A DNA stretch of 64,000 bases from an uncultured Sphingomonadales bacterium (GTDB lineage Bacteria > Pseudomonadota > Alphaproteobacteria > Sphingomonadales > Sphingomonadaceae). The notes beneath the pieces were generated by a model, which ran no database searches, had not been told where the DNA came from, and worked only from the letters and a program-made list of their open reading frames with translations. Both the position numbers and the translations under genes were made by a program. Below, piece after piece: positions 27,168 through 35,625 of this stretch. The stretch lies in NCBI GenBank assembly GCA_903821605.1, contig CAIJLZ010000007.1:1-64000 (forward strand). Direction: 5' to 3'. Positions within the stretch are counted from its first letter, which is position 1. The number at the start of each line of letters is the position of its first letter.

Positions 27168-28531
27168 TGGCGGATCCACGCCCGAAATTGCTGATCATCG
27201 AAGATGACGAAGGGCTGCAACGCCAGTTGCGCTGGGCCTATGAGGATTATGACGTGATCATCGCGGGCACCCGCGCGGCGGCGATTGATGCGCTGCGGGC
27301 CGAAGAACCGGCGGTGGTGACGCTTGATCTCGGCCTGCCGCCCGATCCCGACGGCACCAGCGAGGGCTTTGCCACGCTGGCGGAAATTCTCGCGCTCAAG
27401 CCCGATACCAAGGTGATTGTCGCGAGCGGCCATGGTGCCCGTGAAAGCGCGTTGCGGGCGATTGCGGGGGGGGCTTATGATTTCTACCAGAAGCCGGTCG
27501 ACATCGACCAACTGGGGCTGATCGTCAGTCGCGCCTTTCACCTGCATGGCATCGAGGCCGAAAATGCGCGGCTTGCAGCGGCCGCCGGGGCGGATGCCAC
27601 GGTGCTGGGCGGCATGATCACCGCTGCGCCCGAAATGCTCAAAGTGGCGCGCACGATTGAACGCGTTGCCCCGGCCAATGTCTCGGTGATGCTGCTGGGG
27701 GCGAGCGGGACCGGCAAGGAACTGCTGGCCAAGGGGGTGCATCAAAGCTCCAAACGGCGGCGCGGGCCGTTCATCGCGATCAACTGCGCGGCGATCCCCG
27801 AAAATCTGCTGGAGGCCGAGCTGTTCGGCTATGAAAAAGGCGCGTTCACCGGCGCGATCAAAACGACCGAGGGCAAGGTCGAGCTGGCCGAAGGCGGCAC
27901 CTTGTTTCTCGACGAGGTTGGCGACATCCCGCTGCCGTTGCAGGTCAAATTGCTGCGTTTCTTGCAGGAGCGGGTGATCGAGCGGATCGGCGGGCGCAAG
28001 CAAATTGCGGTTGATACCCGCATTGTCTGCGCCACGCATCGCCAGTTGGAGGAGATGATCGCGGCGGGCACGTTCCGCGAGGATCTATATTATCGGCTGG
28101 CCGAAATTGTGGTGAAGATCCCGACCTTGGCCGAACGCCATGGTGATGTGACCTTGCTGGCGAAACATTTTGTCGGTCGCTTTGCCCGCGAGATGAACCC
28201 GCAGGTCAAGGGACTGGCGCCTGATGCGCTCGCCGCGCTGAACGATTGGGGGTGGCCGGGCAATGTCCGCGAGTTGGAAAACCGAATGAAGCGCGCGGTG
28301 ATCATGGCCGATGGCAAGCTGATCACGGCGGCCGATCTCGACCTTGCGAGCGACGGGCCGGGTGAGCCGCTCAATCTTAAGGCTGCGCGCGAAATTGCCG
28401 ATCGCCGGGCGCTGCGTCAGGCGCTGGCGCGCAGCGAGGGCAATGTCTCGGCGGCGGCCAAGCTGCTCGGCATCAGTCGGCCGACGCTATATGACCTGAT
28501 GAAGCAATATATGTTGCAGCCCGAGGGCTAG
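27167..28531 (+). CDS. prsR: PEP-CTERM-type sigma-54 response regulator PrsR
   Basis: A 454-residue NtrC-type regulator. The receiver domain (~1-125) has phosphoacceptor D54 in VTLDLGLP and K109 in YQKPVD. The AAA+ domain has Walker A GASGTGKE (178-185), the sigma-54 contact loop GAFTGA (225-230) and Walker [12 protein letters not shown] Fis-type helix-turn-helix lies at the C-terminus ([20 protein letters not shown]). It would activate sigma-54 promoters when phosphorylated by PrsK, to which it is coupled by a one-base overlap. Confidence 0.88.
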   Translation: MADPRPKLLIIEDDEGLQRQLRWAYEDYDVIIAGTRAAAIDALRAEEPAVVTLDLGLPPDPDGTSEGFATLAEILALKPDTKVIVASGHGARESALRAIAGGAYDFYQKPVDIDQLGLIVSRAFHLHGIEAENARLAAAAGADATVLGGMITAAPEMLKVARTIERVAPANVSVMLLGASGTGKELLAKGVHQSSKRRRGPFIAINCAAIPENLLEAELFGYEKGAFTGAIKTTEGKVELAEGGTLFLDEVGDIPLPLQVKLLRFLQERVIERIGGRKQIAVDTRIVCATHRQLEEMIAAGTFREDLYYRLAEIVVKIPTLAERHGDVTLLAKHFVGRFAREMNPQVKGLAPDALAALNDWGWPGNVRELENRMKRAVIMADGKLITAADLDLASDGPGEPLNLKAAREIADRRALRQALARSEGNVSAAAKLLGISRPTLYDLMKQYMLQPEG

Positions 28532-28598
28532 GCGCGGGGCCTTGCCGGGGGCGCATTGTTTGCGCATGATCGGGGCAAATCGCGCGAGGAGCCGCAGG

Positions 28599-29243
28599 AT
28601 GAAATTATATGGCAGCAGCTATTCTCCCTTTGTCCGCAAGGTGATGGCCTATGCCATTGAACGCGGCATTGCGCTTGAGGTGGTGCCGATCCGCTTTCGC
28701 GATCAAGATCCCGGTTTCCGCGCCGCCAGCCCGTTCGGCAAAATGCCCGCGCTGGTCGATGGCGATTTCGGGATCAGCGATTCCTCGGCGATTATCGCCT
28801 ATCTTGAAGCGAAATTCCCGGATGGTGGGCTGATCCCGACCGATGCGGAGGCGCGGGCGCGCACGATCTGGTTTGAAGAATATGCCGATGGCGAATTGGG
28901 TGAAGCGGTGTTCGCGATGTTCTTCCACCGCATTACCCTGCCGAAATTCGTGGGACAGCCGGGGGATGCCGCGATTGCCGATGCGTTTGAGCGTGATCGT
29001 TTTCCCGCGCTGGTCGATTATCTCGAATCGGTTGCGCCAGCGGAGGGATTTCTGGTGGGCGACCGGCTGACCCTGGCGGACATTGCGGTCGCCAGCCCGT
29101 TCGTCAATTTCCGCCATGCTGGGGTGCGGCTTGATGCTGCCCGTTGGCCGCGCGCAACCGCCTATCTGGCGCGAGTTCACGACCGGCCCAGTTTTGCCCC
29201 GATCATCGCCAAGGAGACGGCGACCCTGGCGCGAATGGGGTGA
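28599..29243 (+). CDS. glutathione S-transferase family protein
   Basis: A 214-residue protein. The thioredoxin-like N-terminal domain is LYGSSYSPFVRKVMAYAIERG with Ser residues at the glutathione-activating position; FGKMPALVDGDFGISDSSAI supplies the cis-Pro and glutathione gamma-glutamyl site. The C-terminal helical domain contains GFLVGDRLTLADIAVAS. It conjugates or reduces electrophiles using glutathione in the cytosol. The start at 28599 follows GAGGAGCCGCAGG. It lies between prsR and the GTA-like cluster and seems unrelated to either. Confidence 0.88.
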   Translation: MKLYGSSYSPFVRKVMAYAIERGIALEVVPIRFRDQDPGFRAASPFGKMPALVDGDFGISDSSAIIAYLEAKFPDGGLIPTDAEARARTIWFEEYADGELGEAVFAMFFHRITLPKFVGQPGDAAIADAFERDRFPALVDYLESVAPAEGFLVGDRLTLADIAVASPFVNFRHAGVRLDAARWPRATAYLARVHDRPSFAPIIAKETATLARMG

Positions 29244-29268
29244 TTTTTACCAAATGGGTTAAATGGGC

Positions 29269-29297
29269 TTGACAGCGTCACGCTGATTTGGTACAAA
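29269..29297 (+). promoter_or_regulatory. sigma-70-type promoter of the GTA-like cluster
   Basis: TTGACA (29269-29274), a 17-base spacer and TACAAA (29292-29297) make a near-consensus housekeeping promoter about 95 bases before the first GTA-like gene and just after the GST stop. It is the best promoter match I noticed in the window. Confidence 0.6.
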
Positions 29298-29323
29298 ACA
29301 GGAACACTGAAGAATTGTGAGCA

Positions 29324-29375
29324 GGGCCGCCGCCCCGTTGCGCCATTGGCGTGACCGGGGCGGGCGGCCCTTTTT
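29324..29375 (+). terminator. terminator-like hairpin in leader of GTA-like cluster
   Basis: Arms GGGCCGCCGCCCCG (29324-29337) and CGGGGCGGGCGGCCC (29356-29370) pair over 14 bp with one bulged base, followed by TTTTT. It lies between the putative promoter and the ribosome site (GGAGG) of the first gene, where an intrinsic terminator would act as an attenuator. Confidence 0.7.
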
Positions 29376-29392
29376 CTGGAGGCATTTCCGGG

Positions 29393-29959
29393 ATGAAGGA
29401 GACGGGCGTGGCGTCATCGCGAGCAGTGGCGGCCAAGCGCCGGGCCAATCCGCAGGTTAAGCCGGGTCAGCCAGTTAAGGCGGTGACGTCCACCAAGCCT
29501 GCCAAGGCCGCATCGGGGCGCAAGCTGCCGTCGGCGGCGGTGCGGCGCGCATGCTTTTTGGAAGTGCTGCGGCGCACGGCGAATGTCAGCCGGGCCGCGC
29601 GCGAGGCGGGACTGGCGACAAGCACGCTCTACGCCCAGCGCGCCCGCAGCGCGACCTTCGCGGCTGATTGGGATGCGGCGGTGGCCGAAGCGCTCGACGC
29701 GCTGGAGGAGGAACTGGTCCATCGCGTGCGCCATGGCGTGGAAAAGCCGGTCTTTTATGCCGGGCAACAGGTCGGCAGCATGCGGCAATATTCCGATGCG
29801 CTCGCGATGTTCATTCTGAAGGCGCGCCGCCCCGAAGTCTATGGCCGGGTCGTGGCGGAACGGGCGCTGGCCGCCGAAGCGGGCGCTGGCGACGAACCCA
29901 GTCAGGATGAGGCGCGCGCCGAGGTGCTGCGCCGATTGGCGCGGCTGGGGGATGGTTGA
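29393..29959 (+). CDS. GTA-type small terminase / DNA-packaging HTH protein (g1-like)
   Basis: A 188-residue protein at the position of RcGTA g1 (small terminase). A basic Lys/Ala/Pro-rich N-terminus (~1-45) precedes a helix-turn-helix-like segment (TANVSRAAREAGLATSTLYAQ, near 65-85) and a helical C-terminal half. Small terminases recognise DNA and feed it to the large-subunit motor; GTA versions have lost sequence-specific pac recognition. The start at 29393 follows GGAGG (spacing 9) directly after a hairpin/T-run. Assignment rests on the HTH and gene order. Confidence 0.72.
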   Translation: MKETGVASSRAVAAKRRANPQVKPGQPVKAVTSTKPAKAASGRKLPSAAVRRACFLEVLRRTANVSRAAREAGLATSTLYAQRARSATFAADWDAAVAEALDALEEELVHRVRHGVEKPVFYAGQQVGSMRQYSDALAMFILKARRPEVYGRVVAERALAAEAGAGDEPSQDEARAEVLRRLARLGDG

Positions 29960-29982
29960 GCGCCTAGCGCGAAGGAACGGTC

Positions 29983-31308
29983 ATGAACGATCCGAACTGG
30001 TCTCTCGCGGCGCAATTGGCGCGGGCGGGGGCAGATGGCGTGGCGGCGCTGGAACGGGCGACTGGGGATTGGCGGGCCTTGTTGCGCGATTGGGCGTTTT
30101 GGGCCGACCGTCGCCAACTGCCGCCCGATGGCGATTGGCGAACATGGGTGATTATGGCGGGGCGCGGCTTTGGCAAGACCCGCGCTGGGGCCGAATGGGT
30201 GCGCGGCATTGCCGAGCGCGCTCAGCCGGGGGAGACGGTGCGGATCGCGCTGGTCGGTGCGACGGCGGACGAAGCCCGCGCGGTAATGGTCGAGGGGCCA
30301 AGCGGGCTGCTCGCCATCGCGCCCGCCGCGACCCGGCCCTTGTGGGAACCGTCGCGCGGGCGGCTGCGGTGGCGCACCGGGGCCGAGGCGTGGCTTTATT
30401 CGGGCGAAAATCCGGAAAAGCTGCGCGGCCCGGAACATAGCCATGGCTGGTGCGACGAACTCGCCAAATGGGCGCAGGGCGGCGCTTGTTGGGATAATCT
30501 GGCGATGACGCTGAGGGTCGGGCCACAGCCTCGCTTGCTGGTAACGACCACGCCGCGCGCGGTGCCCGTGTTGCGCAGCATTCTCGCCGCGCCCGACACG
30601 GTGGTGACGCGTGGCCGGACGAGTGACAATCGCCTGCTGCCCGAGGCGTTCTGCCGCGCGATGGAGGCGCATTATGGCGGAACGCGGCTCGGGCGGCAGG
30701 AACTGGATGGCGAGCTGATCGAGGATGTCGCGGGCGCGCTTTGGTCGCGCGCCTTGATCGAAGCGAGCCGGGTGGCGCGCGATGCGGTGCCGCCGCTGCG
30801 GCGGCTGGTGGTGGCGGTCGATCCGCCCGCCGGGGCCGGTGGCGGCGATGCGTGCGGCATCGTCGCGGCCGGGCTGGGCCGTGATGGTCTGGCCTATGTG
30901 ATCGAGGATGCCAGTGTTGAAGGGCGCGGGCCGGAAGGCTGGGCGCGGGCGGTCGCCGCCTGCGCCCTGCATCATGGCGCGGACCGGGTGGTGGCCGAAG
31001 CGAATAATGGCGGTGCGATGGTGGAAAGCGTGCTGCGCGCCGCGTGTTTCGATCTGCCGGTAAGGCTGGTTCATGCCAGCCGGGGCAAGGTCGCGCGTGC
31101 CGAGCCGGTCGCGGCGCTGTTCGAGCGTGGCCGGGCGAAATTCGCCGGCGGCTTTGCCGAGTTGGAGGACGAGCTGTCCGGGCTGGTGATGGGCGGCGGC
31201 TATGAAGGGCCGGGGCGTTCGCCCGACCGGGCGGATGCGATGGTCTGGGCGCTGACCGAGTTGATGCTGGGCCGGGCGCGCAGCGAGGTGCGGGTGCGGG
31301 GTTTATAG
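29983..31308 (+). CDS. GTA-type terminase large subunit (g2-like)
   Basis: A 441-residue packaging motor. Walker A is in MAGRGFGKTRAGAEWVR (~59-66). The ATPase domain runs to ~residue 235, with HSHGWCDELAKW as the Walker B/coupling region. The RNase-H-like nuclease begins at VVAVDPPAGAGGGDACGIV and ends with DRADAMVWALTEL, carrying the acidic metal ligands. It pumps DNA into proheads and cuts at headful. The start follows AAGGAACGGTC. Length and neighbours match alphaproteobacterial GTA terminases. Confidence 0.92.
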   Translation: MNDPNWSLAAQLARAGADGVAALERATGDWRALLRDWAFWADRRQLPPDGDWRTWVIMAGRGFGKTRAGAEWVRGIAERAQPGETVRIALVGATADEARAVMVEGPSGLLAIAPAATRPLWEPSRGRLRWRTGAEAWLYSGENPEKLRGPEHSHGWCDELAKWAQGGACWDNLAMTLRVGPQPRLLVTTTPRAVPVLRSILAAPDTVVTRGRTSDNRLLPEAFCRAMEAHYGGTRLGRQELDGELIEDVAGALWSRALIEASRVARDAVPPLRRLVVAVDPPAGAGGGDACGIVAAGLGRDGLAYVIEDASVEGRGPEGWARAVAACALHHGADRVVAEANNGGAMVESVLRAACFDLPVRLVHASRGKVARAEPVAALFERGRAKFAGGFAELEDELSGLVMGGGYEGPGRSPDRADAMVWALTELMLGRARSEVRVRGL

Positions 31309-31346
31309 GGCGCAACGACGCGCCAGCGGGATCAAGAGGACGGGCA

Positions 31347-32519
31347 ATGATGAAATGGTTCGGCAGGAAATCGGCCGGGCGCGATGGGTCGCGTCCGGTG
31401 TTGGCGCGCGGCATGGGCTTGGCCTTTGTCACGGATGAAGGCGGGGCGTGGCCGCGTTCTTATGAGGCGCGGGCGCGCGCCGGGTTCATTGACAATCCAG
31501 TGGCGCAACGCGCCGTGCGCATGGTGGCCGAAGGGGCTCAGGGCGCACCGCTTTATGGCGAGGGCGATCATGGCGCGGCGCTCGTCGCCTTGGTGACGCG
31601 CGGGGACATGGCGACAGGGGGCGGGGCGGGGCTGATTGAGACGGTGGCAGCGCAATTGCTGCTGCATGGCAATGCGTTTCTACGGATCGTCACCGACGCA
31701 CGCGCGATGCCGGTCGCGCTTTATCCGCTGCGGCCGGAACGGGTGACGGTGATCGCCGATGAAAGCGGCTGGCCCATGGCATATGAATATCGCGTCGGCG
31801 GGGCGCATGAACGGATCGCCGCGCTGGATGATGCCGGGCGCATGGGGGTGATCCATGTCCGCCAATTTCACCCGCTCGACGATCATTATGGGCTGGGGTG
31901 CCTGGATGCGGCGGTGGGGGCGGTGGCGATCCACAATGCGGCACAGCGCTGGAACAAGGCGTTGCTCGATAATGCGGCGCGGCCTTCGGGCGCGCTGGTG
32001 TTTGACCCGGGTGAGCCGGGGGCGGCGCTCACCGCCGATCAGTTTGACCGGCTACGCGCCGAGGTCGAGGCCGGGTTTCAGGGCGCCGCCAATGCCGGGC
32101 GGCCGATGCTGCTTGAGGGCGGGCTGAAATGGCAGGCGATGAGCATGACCCCGGCGGATATGGATTTTGCCGGACTGAAGGCGGCATCAGCGCGCGATAT
32201 TGCGCTCGCCTTCGGGGTGCCGCCGATGCTGCTCGGCCTGCCGGGCGATGCGACCTATGCCAATTATCGCGAGGCGAACCGCGCCTTGTGGCGGCTCACC
32301 ATCTTGCCCCTGCTGGGCAAGATCACCGGCGCGATTGAGGCGGGGCTGCAATATTGGTGGGCGGATGGGCGCTTGCGGGTTGATACCGATCAGGTGCCCG
32401 CCCTGTCGGAGGATCGCGAACGCTTGTGGGCGCAACTCACCGCCGCCGATTTTCTGAGTGCGGACGAGAAGCGCGAGATGCTGGGCTTTGCCCCGCGCGC
32501 GGCAGGGGGAGAGGCATGA
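31347..32519 (+). CDS. HK97-type portal protein (g3-like)
   Basis: A 390-residue phage portal protein forming the dodecameric DNA gate at the capsid vertex. Characteristic stretches are AAQLLLHGNAFLRIV, MGVIHVRQFHPLDDHYGLG and the C-terminal FGVPPMLLGLPGDATYANYREANRALWR. The ribosome site GAGGACGGGC precedes the ATG. It overlaps the next small gene by ATGA. Length is typical of GTA portals (~395). Confidence 0.93.
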   Translation: MMKWFGRKSAGRDGSRPVLARGMGLAFVTDEGGAWPRSYEARARAGFIDNPVAQRAVRMVAEGAQGAPLYGEGDHGAALVALVTRGDMATGGGAGLIETVAAQLLLHGNAFLRIVTDARAMPVALYPLRPERVTVIADESGWPMAYEYRVGGAHERIAALDDAGRMGVIHVRQFHPLDDHYGLGCLDAAVGAVAIHNAAQRWNKALLDNAARPSGALVFDPGEPGAALTADQFDRLRAEVEAGFQGAANAGRPMLLEGGLKWQAMSMTPADMDFAGLKAASARDIALAFGVPPMLLGLPGDATYANYREANRALWRLTILPLLGKITGAIEAGLQYWWADGRLRVDTDQVPALSEDRERLWAQLTAADFLSADEKREMLGFAPRAAGGEA

Positions 32520-32827
32520 ACGGCGCCGAACTGCTGGCCCGGCTGGTGGCGCAGGGCGAGGGGCGCGGGGCGGATCTCGTTACGCTGCGGGCGATGATCG
32601 AGGAAGCGAGCGAATTGGGTGCGGGCCGGGCCTTGTGCCGACTGGGGCTGGATGATGAACATGCGGCGCGGGACATGGCTGAATTGCGTGAACTGCTCGG
32701 CGCGTGGCGGGATGCCAAGGCGTCGGCGCGCCATGCGCTGATTGGCTGGGTGGTGCGGATGGTGCTGGCGCTGACGGTGCTGGGGCTGGCGATCAGGGTC
32801 GGTCTTTATGATCGGTTGGTGGCGTGA
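32516..32827 (+). CDS. small GTA-cluster membrane protein (g3.5 position)
   Basis: A 103-residue protein between portal and protease, overlapping the portal stop by ATGA. The first ~75 residues are helical and charged (DDEHAARDMAELRELLGAWRD); residues ~77-97 form a membrane helix (IGWVVRMVLALTVLGLAI). It occupies the RcGTA g3.5 position and resembles the DUF6127-type proteins often annotated there (from memory, not checked). Role unknown; a membrane-anchored assembly factor is possible. Confidence 0.75.
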   Translation: MNGAELLARLVAQGEGRGADLVTLRAMIEEASELGAGRALCRLGLDDEHAARDMAELRELLGAWRDAKASARHALIGWVVRMVLALTVLGLAIRVGLYDRLVA

Positions 32828-33246
32828 TGGCGGGGCCGCGCACCCACCTGCGCTTTGTCGGTTATGCGGCGGTGTTCGACCGGGTGGATCGCGGCGGCGA
32901 TGTCATCCGGCGCGGGGCGTTTGCGCGCAGCCTGGCGGGACGCAAGGCGGCGGTGCCATTATTGTGGCAGCATCATCCCGGCTGGGTGATCGGGCAGATC
33001 GAACAGTTGGCCGAGGATCAGCGCGGGTTGCGGGTCATGGGCCGGATCGAGGCTAAGGGGCCGGTGGCACAGCGTGCGATGGCGCTGCTGCGCGCGCGGC
33101 GGGTTGATGGCCTGTCTTTTGGCTATCGCGTGCTGGCGGGCCGCACCGGGCCGGTGCGGGAATTGACGGCGCTCGACCTGATCGAGGTGTCGGTGGTGAG
33201 CCGACCGATGCAGCCCTTGGCGCGCGTGCTGCGGGTCGAGGACTAG
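32827..33246 (+). CDS. HK97-family prohead protease (g4-like)
   Basis: A 139-residue serine protease that removes the capsid N-terminal delta domain during head maturation. Visible motifs are HLRFVGYAAVFDRVDRGGDVI, the catalytic His in LLWQHHPGWVIG and the catalytic Ser in VDGLSFGYRV. The start at 32827 overlaps the preceding stop (TGATG); a GTG three bases earlier is also in frame. It precedes the capsid gene, separated by a hairpin. Confidence 0.9.
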   Translation: MAGPRTHLRFVGYAAVFDRVDRGGDVIRRGAFARSLAGRKAAVPLLWQHHPGWVIGQIEQLAEDQRGLRVMGRIEAKGPVAQRAMALLRARRVDGLSFGYRVLAGRTGPVRELTALDLIEVSVVSRPMQPLARVLRVED

Positions 33247-33288
33247 GCCCGCAAGCGGGGTGGACCCCCGTCAGACAGATTTTGGGTG

Positions 33289-33320
33289 GGCCTGTCCTTG
33301 GCAAGGGCGGGCCCTTTTTC
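33289..33320 (+). terminator. terminator-like hairpin directly before the capsid gene
   Basis: GGGCCTGTCCTT and AAGGGCGGGCCC pair along all 12 bp (two G-U) around a three-base GGC loop, followed by TTTTT. The capsid ribosome site GGGAG begins only a few bases later. It is intragenic to the operon, so it must be read through or used to set transcript ends. Confidence 0.72.
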
Positions 33321-33333
33321 GTGGGAGCAGACA

Positions 33334-34494
33334 ATGGACGGTGCAGCATTGGATTATGAAGTGAAGGCGGATGCATTGGAGGCTGGTTTTGAGGCGGTTG
33401 AGCCGGGAGATGATTCCCGCATCGTCGCGCTGGAGGGTGAACTAGGTGCGCTACGCCAGTTGGTGGAACGGCAGGCGCGGCTCGCCGGGCGACCGGCCTT
33501 GGCATCCGGGATCAAAAGCGCGGATGACGACGGGTTGCGCGCCCGCTTCGTCAATGGCTATCTCCGTCAAGGCGCGATGGGTCTGGAAATGAAAAGCGTG
33601 GTCGGCACCGGCAATGCGACCGGCGGCTATGCCATCCCCAAGCAGATCGACGAGCAAATTGCCGCGACGATGAAGCTGATCTCGCCGATCCGCGCGATTG
33701 CCAATGTCGTGCAGGTCGGCACCAGCGGTTATCGCAAGCTTGTCACCACTGGCAGCACGCCGTCGGGCTGGGTGGCGGAGGATGCGACCCGGTCGTTGAC
33801 CGATACGCCCAGTTTCAACGAAATCGCGCCGCCGATCGGTGAACTTTACGCCAATCCGGCGGCCAGCCAGGTGATGCTCGATGACCTCGCCTTCGATGTC
33901 GAGGCGTGGCTGGCGGATGAAATCGCGCAGGAATTCGCGCGGGCCGAGGGGGCGGCCTTTATCAGTGGCAATGGCACCAACCGCCCCAAGGGGTTTCTGG
34001 CCAGCCCGGTTGCATCGACCGGCGATGCGGTGCGTGCATTTGGCACGTTGCAATATCTTGCGAGCGGCACGTCGGCGGGCTTTGGCACGACCGGTCCGGA
34101 AAAGCTGGTCGATCTCGTCCAGTCGCTGAAAGCGCCCTATCGTCAAGGCGCGGTGTTCGTGATGAACAGCGCGACCGCCGGCACGATCCGCAAGTTCAAG
34201 ACGACCGACGGCGCGTTTATCTGGCAGCCGGGGTTGAGCCAGGATCGCCCCGATACGCTGCTCGGCTATCCGGTGATCGAGGCGGAGGACATGCCCGATC
34301 TGGCGGCGGACAGCCTGTCGATTGCGTTCGGCAATTTCAAGGCAGGCTATTTGATCGCCGACCGCCGCGAAACGACCATCTTGCGCGACCCCTATAGCAA
34401 CAAGCCCTATGTCCAGTTTTACGCGACCAAGCGCGTTGGCGGCATGGTGATGAACAGCAACGCGATCAAGCTGATGAAGTTCGGCACCGCCTGA
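33334..34494 (+). CDS. HK97-fold major capsid protein (g5-like)
   Basis: A 386-residue shell protein. Residues ~1-85 are an acidic/coiled-coil delta (scaffold) domain that the prohead protease would cleave (DDSRIVALEGELGALRQLVE). The mature HK97 fold follows, with SVVGTGNATGGYAIP, GWVAEDATRSLTDTPSFNE and AFISGNGTNRPKGFL typical of the GTA/HK97 capsid family. The start at 33334 follows GGGAG; an upstream in-frame ATG lies in the hairpin region. Confidence 0.94.
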   Translation: MDGAALDYEVKADALEAGFEAVEPGDDSRIVALEGELGALRQLVERQARLAGRPALASGIKSADDDGLRARFVNGYLRQGAMGLEMKSVVGTGNATGGYAIPKQIDEQIAATMKLISPIRAIANVVQVGTSGYRKLVTTGSTPSGWVAEDATRSLTDTPSFNEIAPPIGELYANPAASQVMLDDLAFDVEAWLADEIAQEFARAEGAAFISGNGTNRPKGFLASPVASTGDAVRAFGTLQYLASGTSAGFGTTGPEKLVDLVQSLKAPYRQGAVFVMNSATAGTIRKFKTTDGAFIWQPGLSQDRPDTLLGYPVIEAEDMPDLAADSLSIAFGNFKAGYLIADRRETTILRDPYSNKPYVQFYATKRVGGMVMNSNAIKLMKFGTA

Positions 34495-34577
34495 TTGTTG
34501 CGGTGATGGCGACGGGGGCGCGGCAGTGCGCCGGGCCCCCAAGGGGTTCAATCGATTTGCATCAAAGGAGAACGGCC

Positions 34578-34760
34578 ATGATCACATGGATCGTCAATCG
34601 TCTGCGCGAGCCGAGCAGCTGGGCAGGCTTGGGGGCGCTCGCCGTGACGGCGGGCGTTGGACAGGAACAATGGACCGCCATCGCCCAGACCGGGGCGGGC
34701 ATTTGCGCGCTACTGGCGATTTTGCTGCGCGAACGGGGTGCACAAGGGGGTGCAGCATGA
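34578..34760 (+). CDS. small membrane protein between capsid and adaptor genes
   Basis: A 60-residue protein with a strong AAAGGAG site. It begins MITWIVNRLREPSSWAGLGA and has two hydrophobic stretches (AGLGALAVTAGVG; AGICALLAILL) flanking EQWTAI. The size and the REPSSWAGLGAL pattern recall small phage membrane proteins of unknown or holin-like role. It overlaps the adaptor gene by ATGA. No counterpart exists at this place in RcGTA. Confidence 0.7.
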   Translation: MITWIVNRLREPSSWAGLGALAVTAGVGQEQWTAIAQTGAGICALLAILLRERGAQGGAA

Positions 34761-35299
34761 CGATCGTCACGCCGCTGGTGATCGAGGCGGTGGCCATCGC
34801 CGAGGTGCGCGACTGGCTGCGGCTGGAGACGACGGTTGAGGATGGGCTGATCGAAGGGTTGGTCCATGCGGCGATGCTGCTGGGCGAGGCCTATATCGGC
34901 CAGCTACTGGTGGCGCGCCCGGTGACCGAGCGCATCCCCGCCGCGCCGCAATGGCAGCGGCTGCGGCATCGGCCGGTTCAATCAGTCGGTTCGGTTGCCA
35001 CCGTCAGCGCGGCAGGCGTGGTGAGTGCGCTTGGTAGTGATGACTATGGCGTCGACATTGACCCGGCGGGCGATGGCTGGGTCCGCCGGGCAGCGGGCAG
35101 TGCCGATGGGTATCGGCTGGAGGTCGGCTATGTTGCTGGCTTGGCGACCGGCTGGGCGACGATACCCGAGCCACTCAAACAGGGCGTGATCCGCTTGGCG
35201 GCCCATGGCTATACCCATCGCGACGATGGCAATGATGACGGCCCGCCTGCGGCAGTGACCGCCTTGTGGCGGCCATGGCGGCGGATCGGGGTTCGATGA
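34757..35299 (+). CDS. head-tail adaptor (g6-like)
   Basis: A 180-residue protein. It begins with EVRDWLRLETTVEDGLIEGLV and AAMLLGEAYIG, the N-terminal helical bundle of phage gp6/HK97-type connectors, and ends with IRLAAHGYTHRDDGND. It would dock under the portal to join head and tail. Both ends overlap neighbours (ATGA), as is usual in this cluster. It corresponds to RcGTA g6. Confidence 0.85.
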   Translation: MTIVTPLVIEAVAIAEVRDWLRLETTVEDGLIEGLVHAAMLLGEAYIGQLLVARPVTERIPAAPQWQRLRHRPVQSVGSVATVSAAGVVSALGSDDYGVDIDPAGDGWVRRAAGSADGYRLEVGYVAGLATGWATIPEPLKQGVIRLAAHGYTHRDDGNDDGPPAAVTALWRPWRRIGVR

Positions 35300-35625
35300 T
35301 GGCCGGGGAGTTCGCCGGGCGGTTGCGGCAGCGGATCAGTGTCGAACAGCGGGTGGGCGGGCGCGATGCGCTCGGCAGCGCGGCGGGCGCGTGGCAGCTT
35401 CTTGCCACGGTCTGGGCCGCCATCGAGCCGGACCGAAGCGGCGACCCAAGCGCGGCCGACCGGGTGACGAGCTGGCCGCGTTATGTCGTCACGCTGCGGC
35501 GGCGCGATGATCTTGACCTTGATTGTCGGGTGCAGTGGCAGGGCGGTGTCTATCGCCTCTGCGCGATCGAGCGCGATCCGGCGCTGCCCGACCGGATGAC
35601 TTTGCGGGTGGAGCAGATGGCATGA
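35296..35625 (+). CDS. head-tail stopper/joining protein (g7-like)
   Basis: A 109-residue protein of the SPP1 gp16-like head closure family: GRLRQRISVEQRVGGRDALG, ATVWAAIEP, RYVVTLRRRDDLDLDCRVQW. It stops DNA leaving the filled head until the tail is attached. Start 35296 (ATGATG) overlaps the adaptor stop; the second ATG is equally possible. It matches RcGTA g7 by position and length. Confidence 0.86.
   Translation: MMAGEFAGRLRQRISVEQRVGGRDALGSAAGAWQLLATVWAAIEPDRSGDPSAADRVTSWPRYVVTLRRRDDLDLDCRVQWQGGVYRLCAIERDPALPDRMTLRVEQMA

Noticed and set aside
30152-31432. A 426-codon open frame antisense to the large terminase, with other long antisense frames opposite capsid and distal-tail genes.
   Set aside because: Pro/Arg/His-rich translations typical of the antisense of high-GC coding DNA; no domain, and the sense genes are certain.
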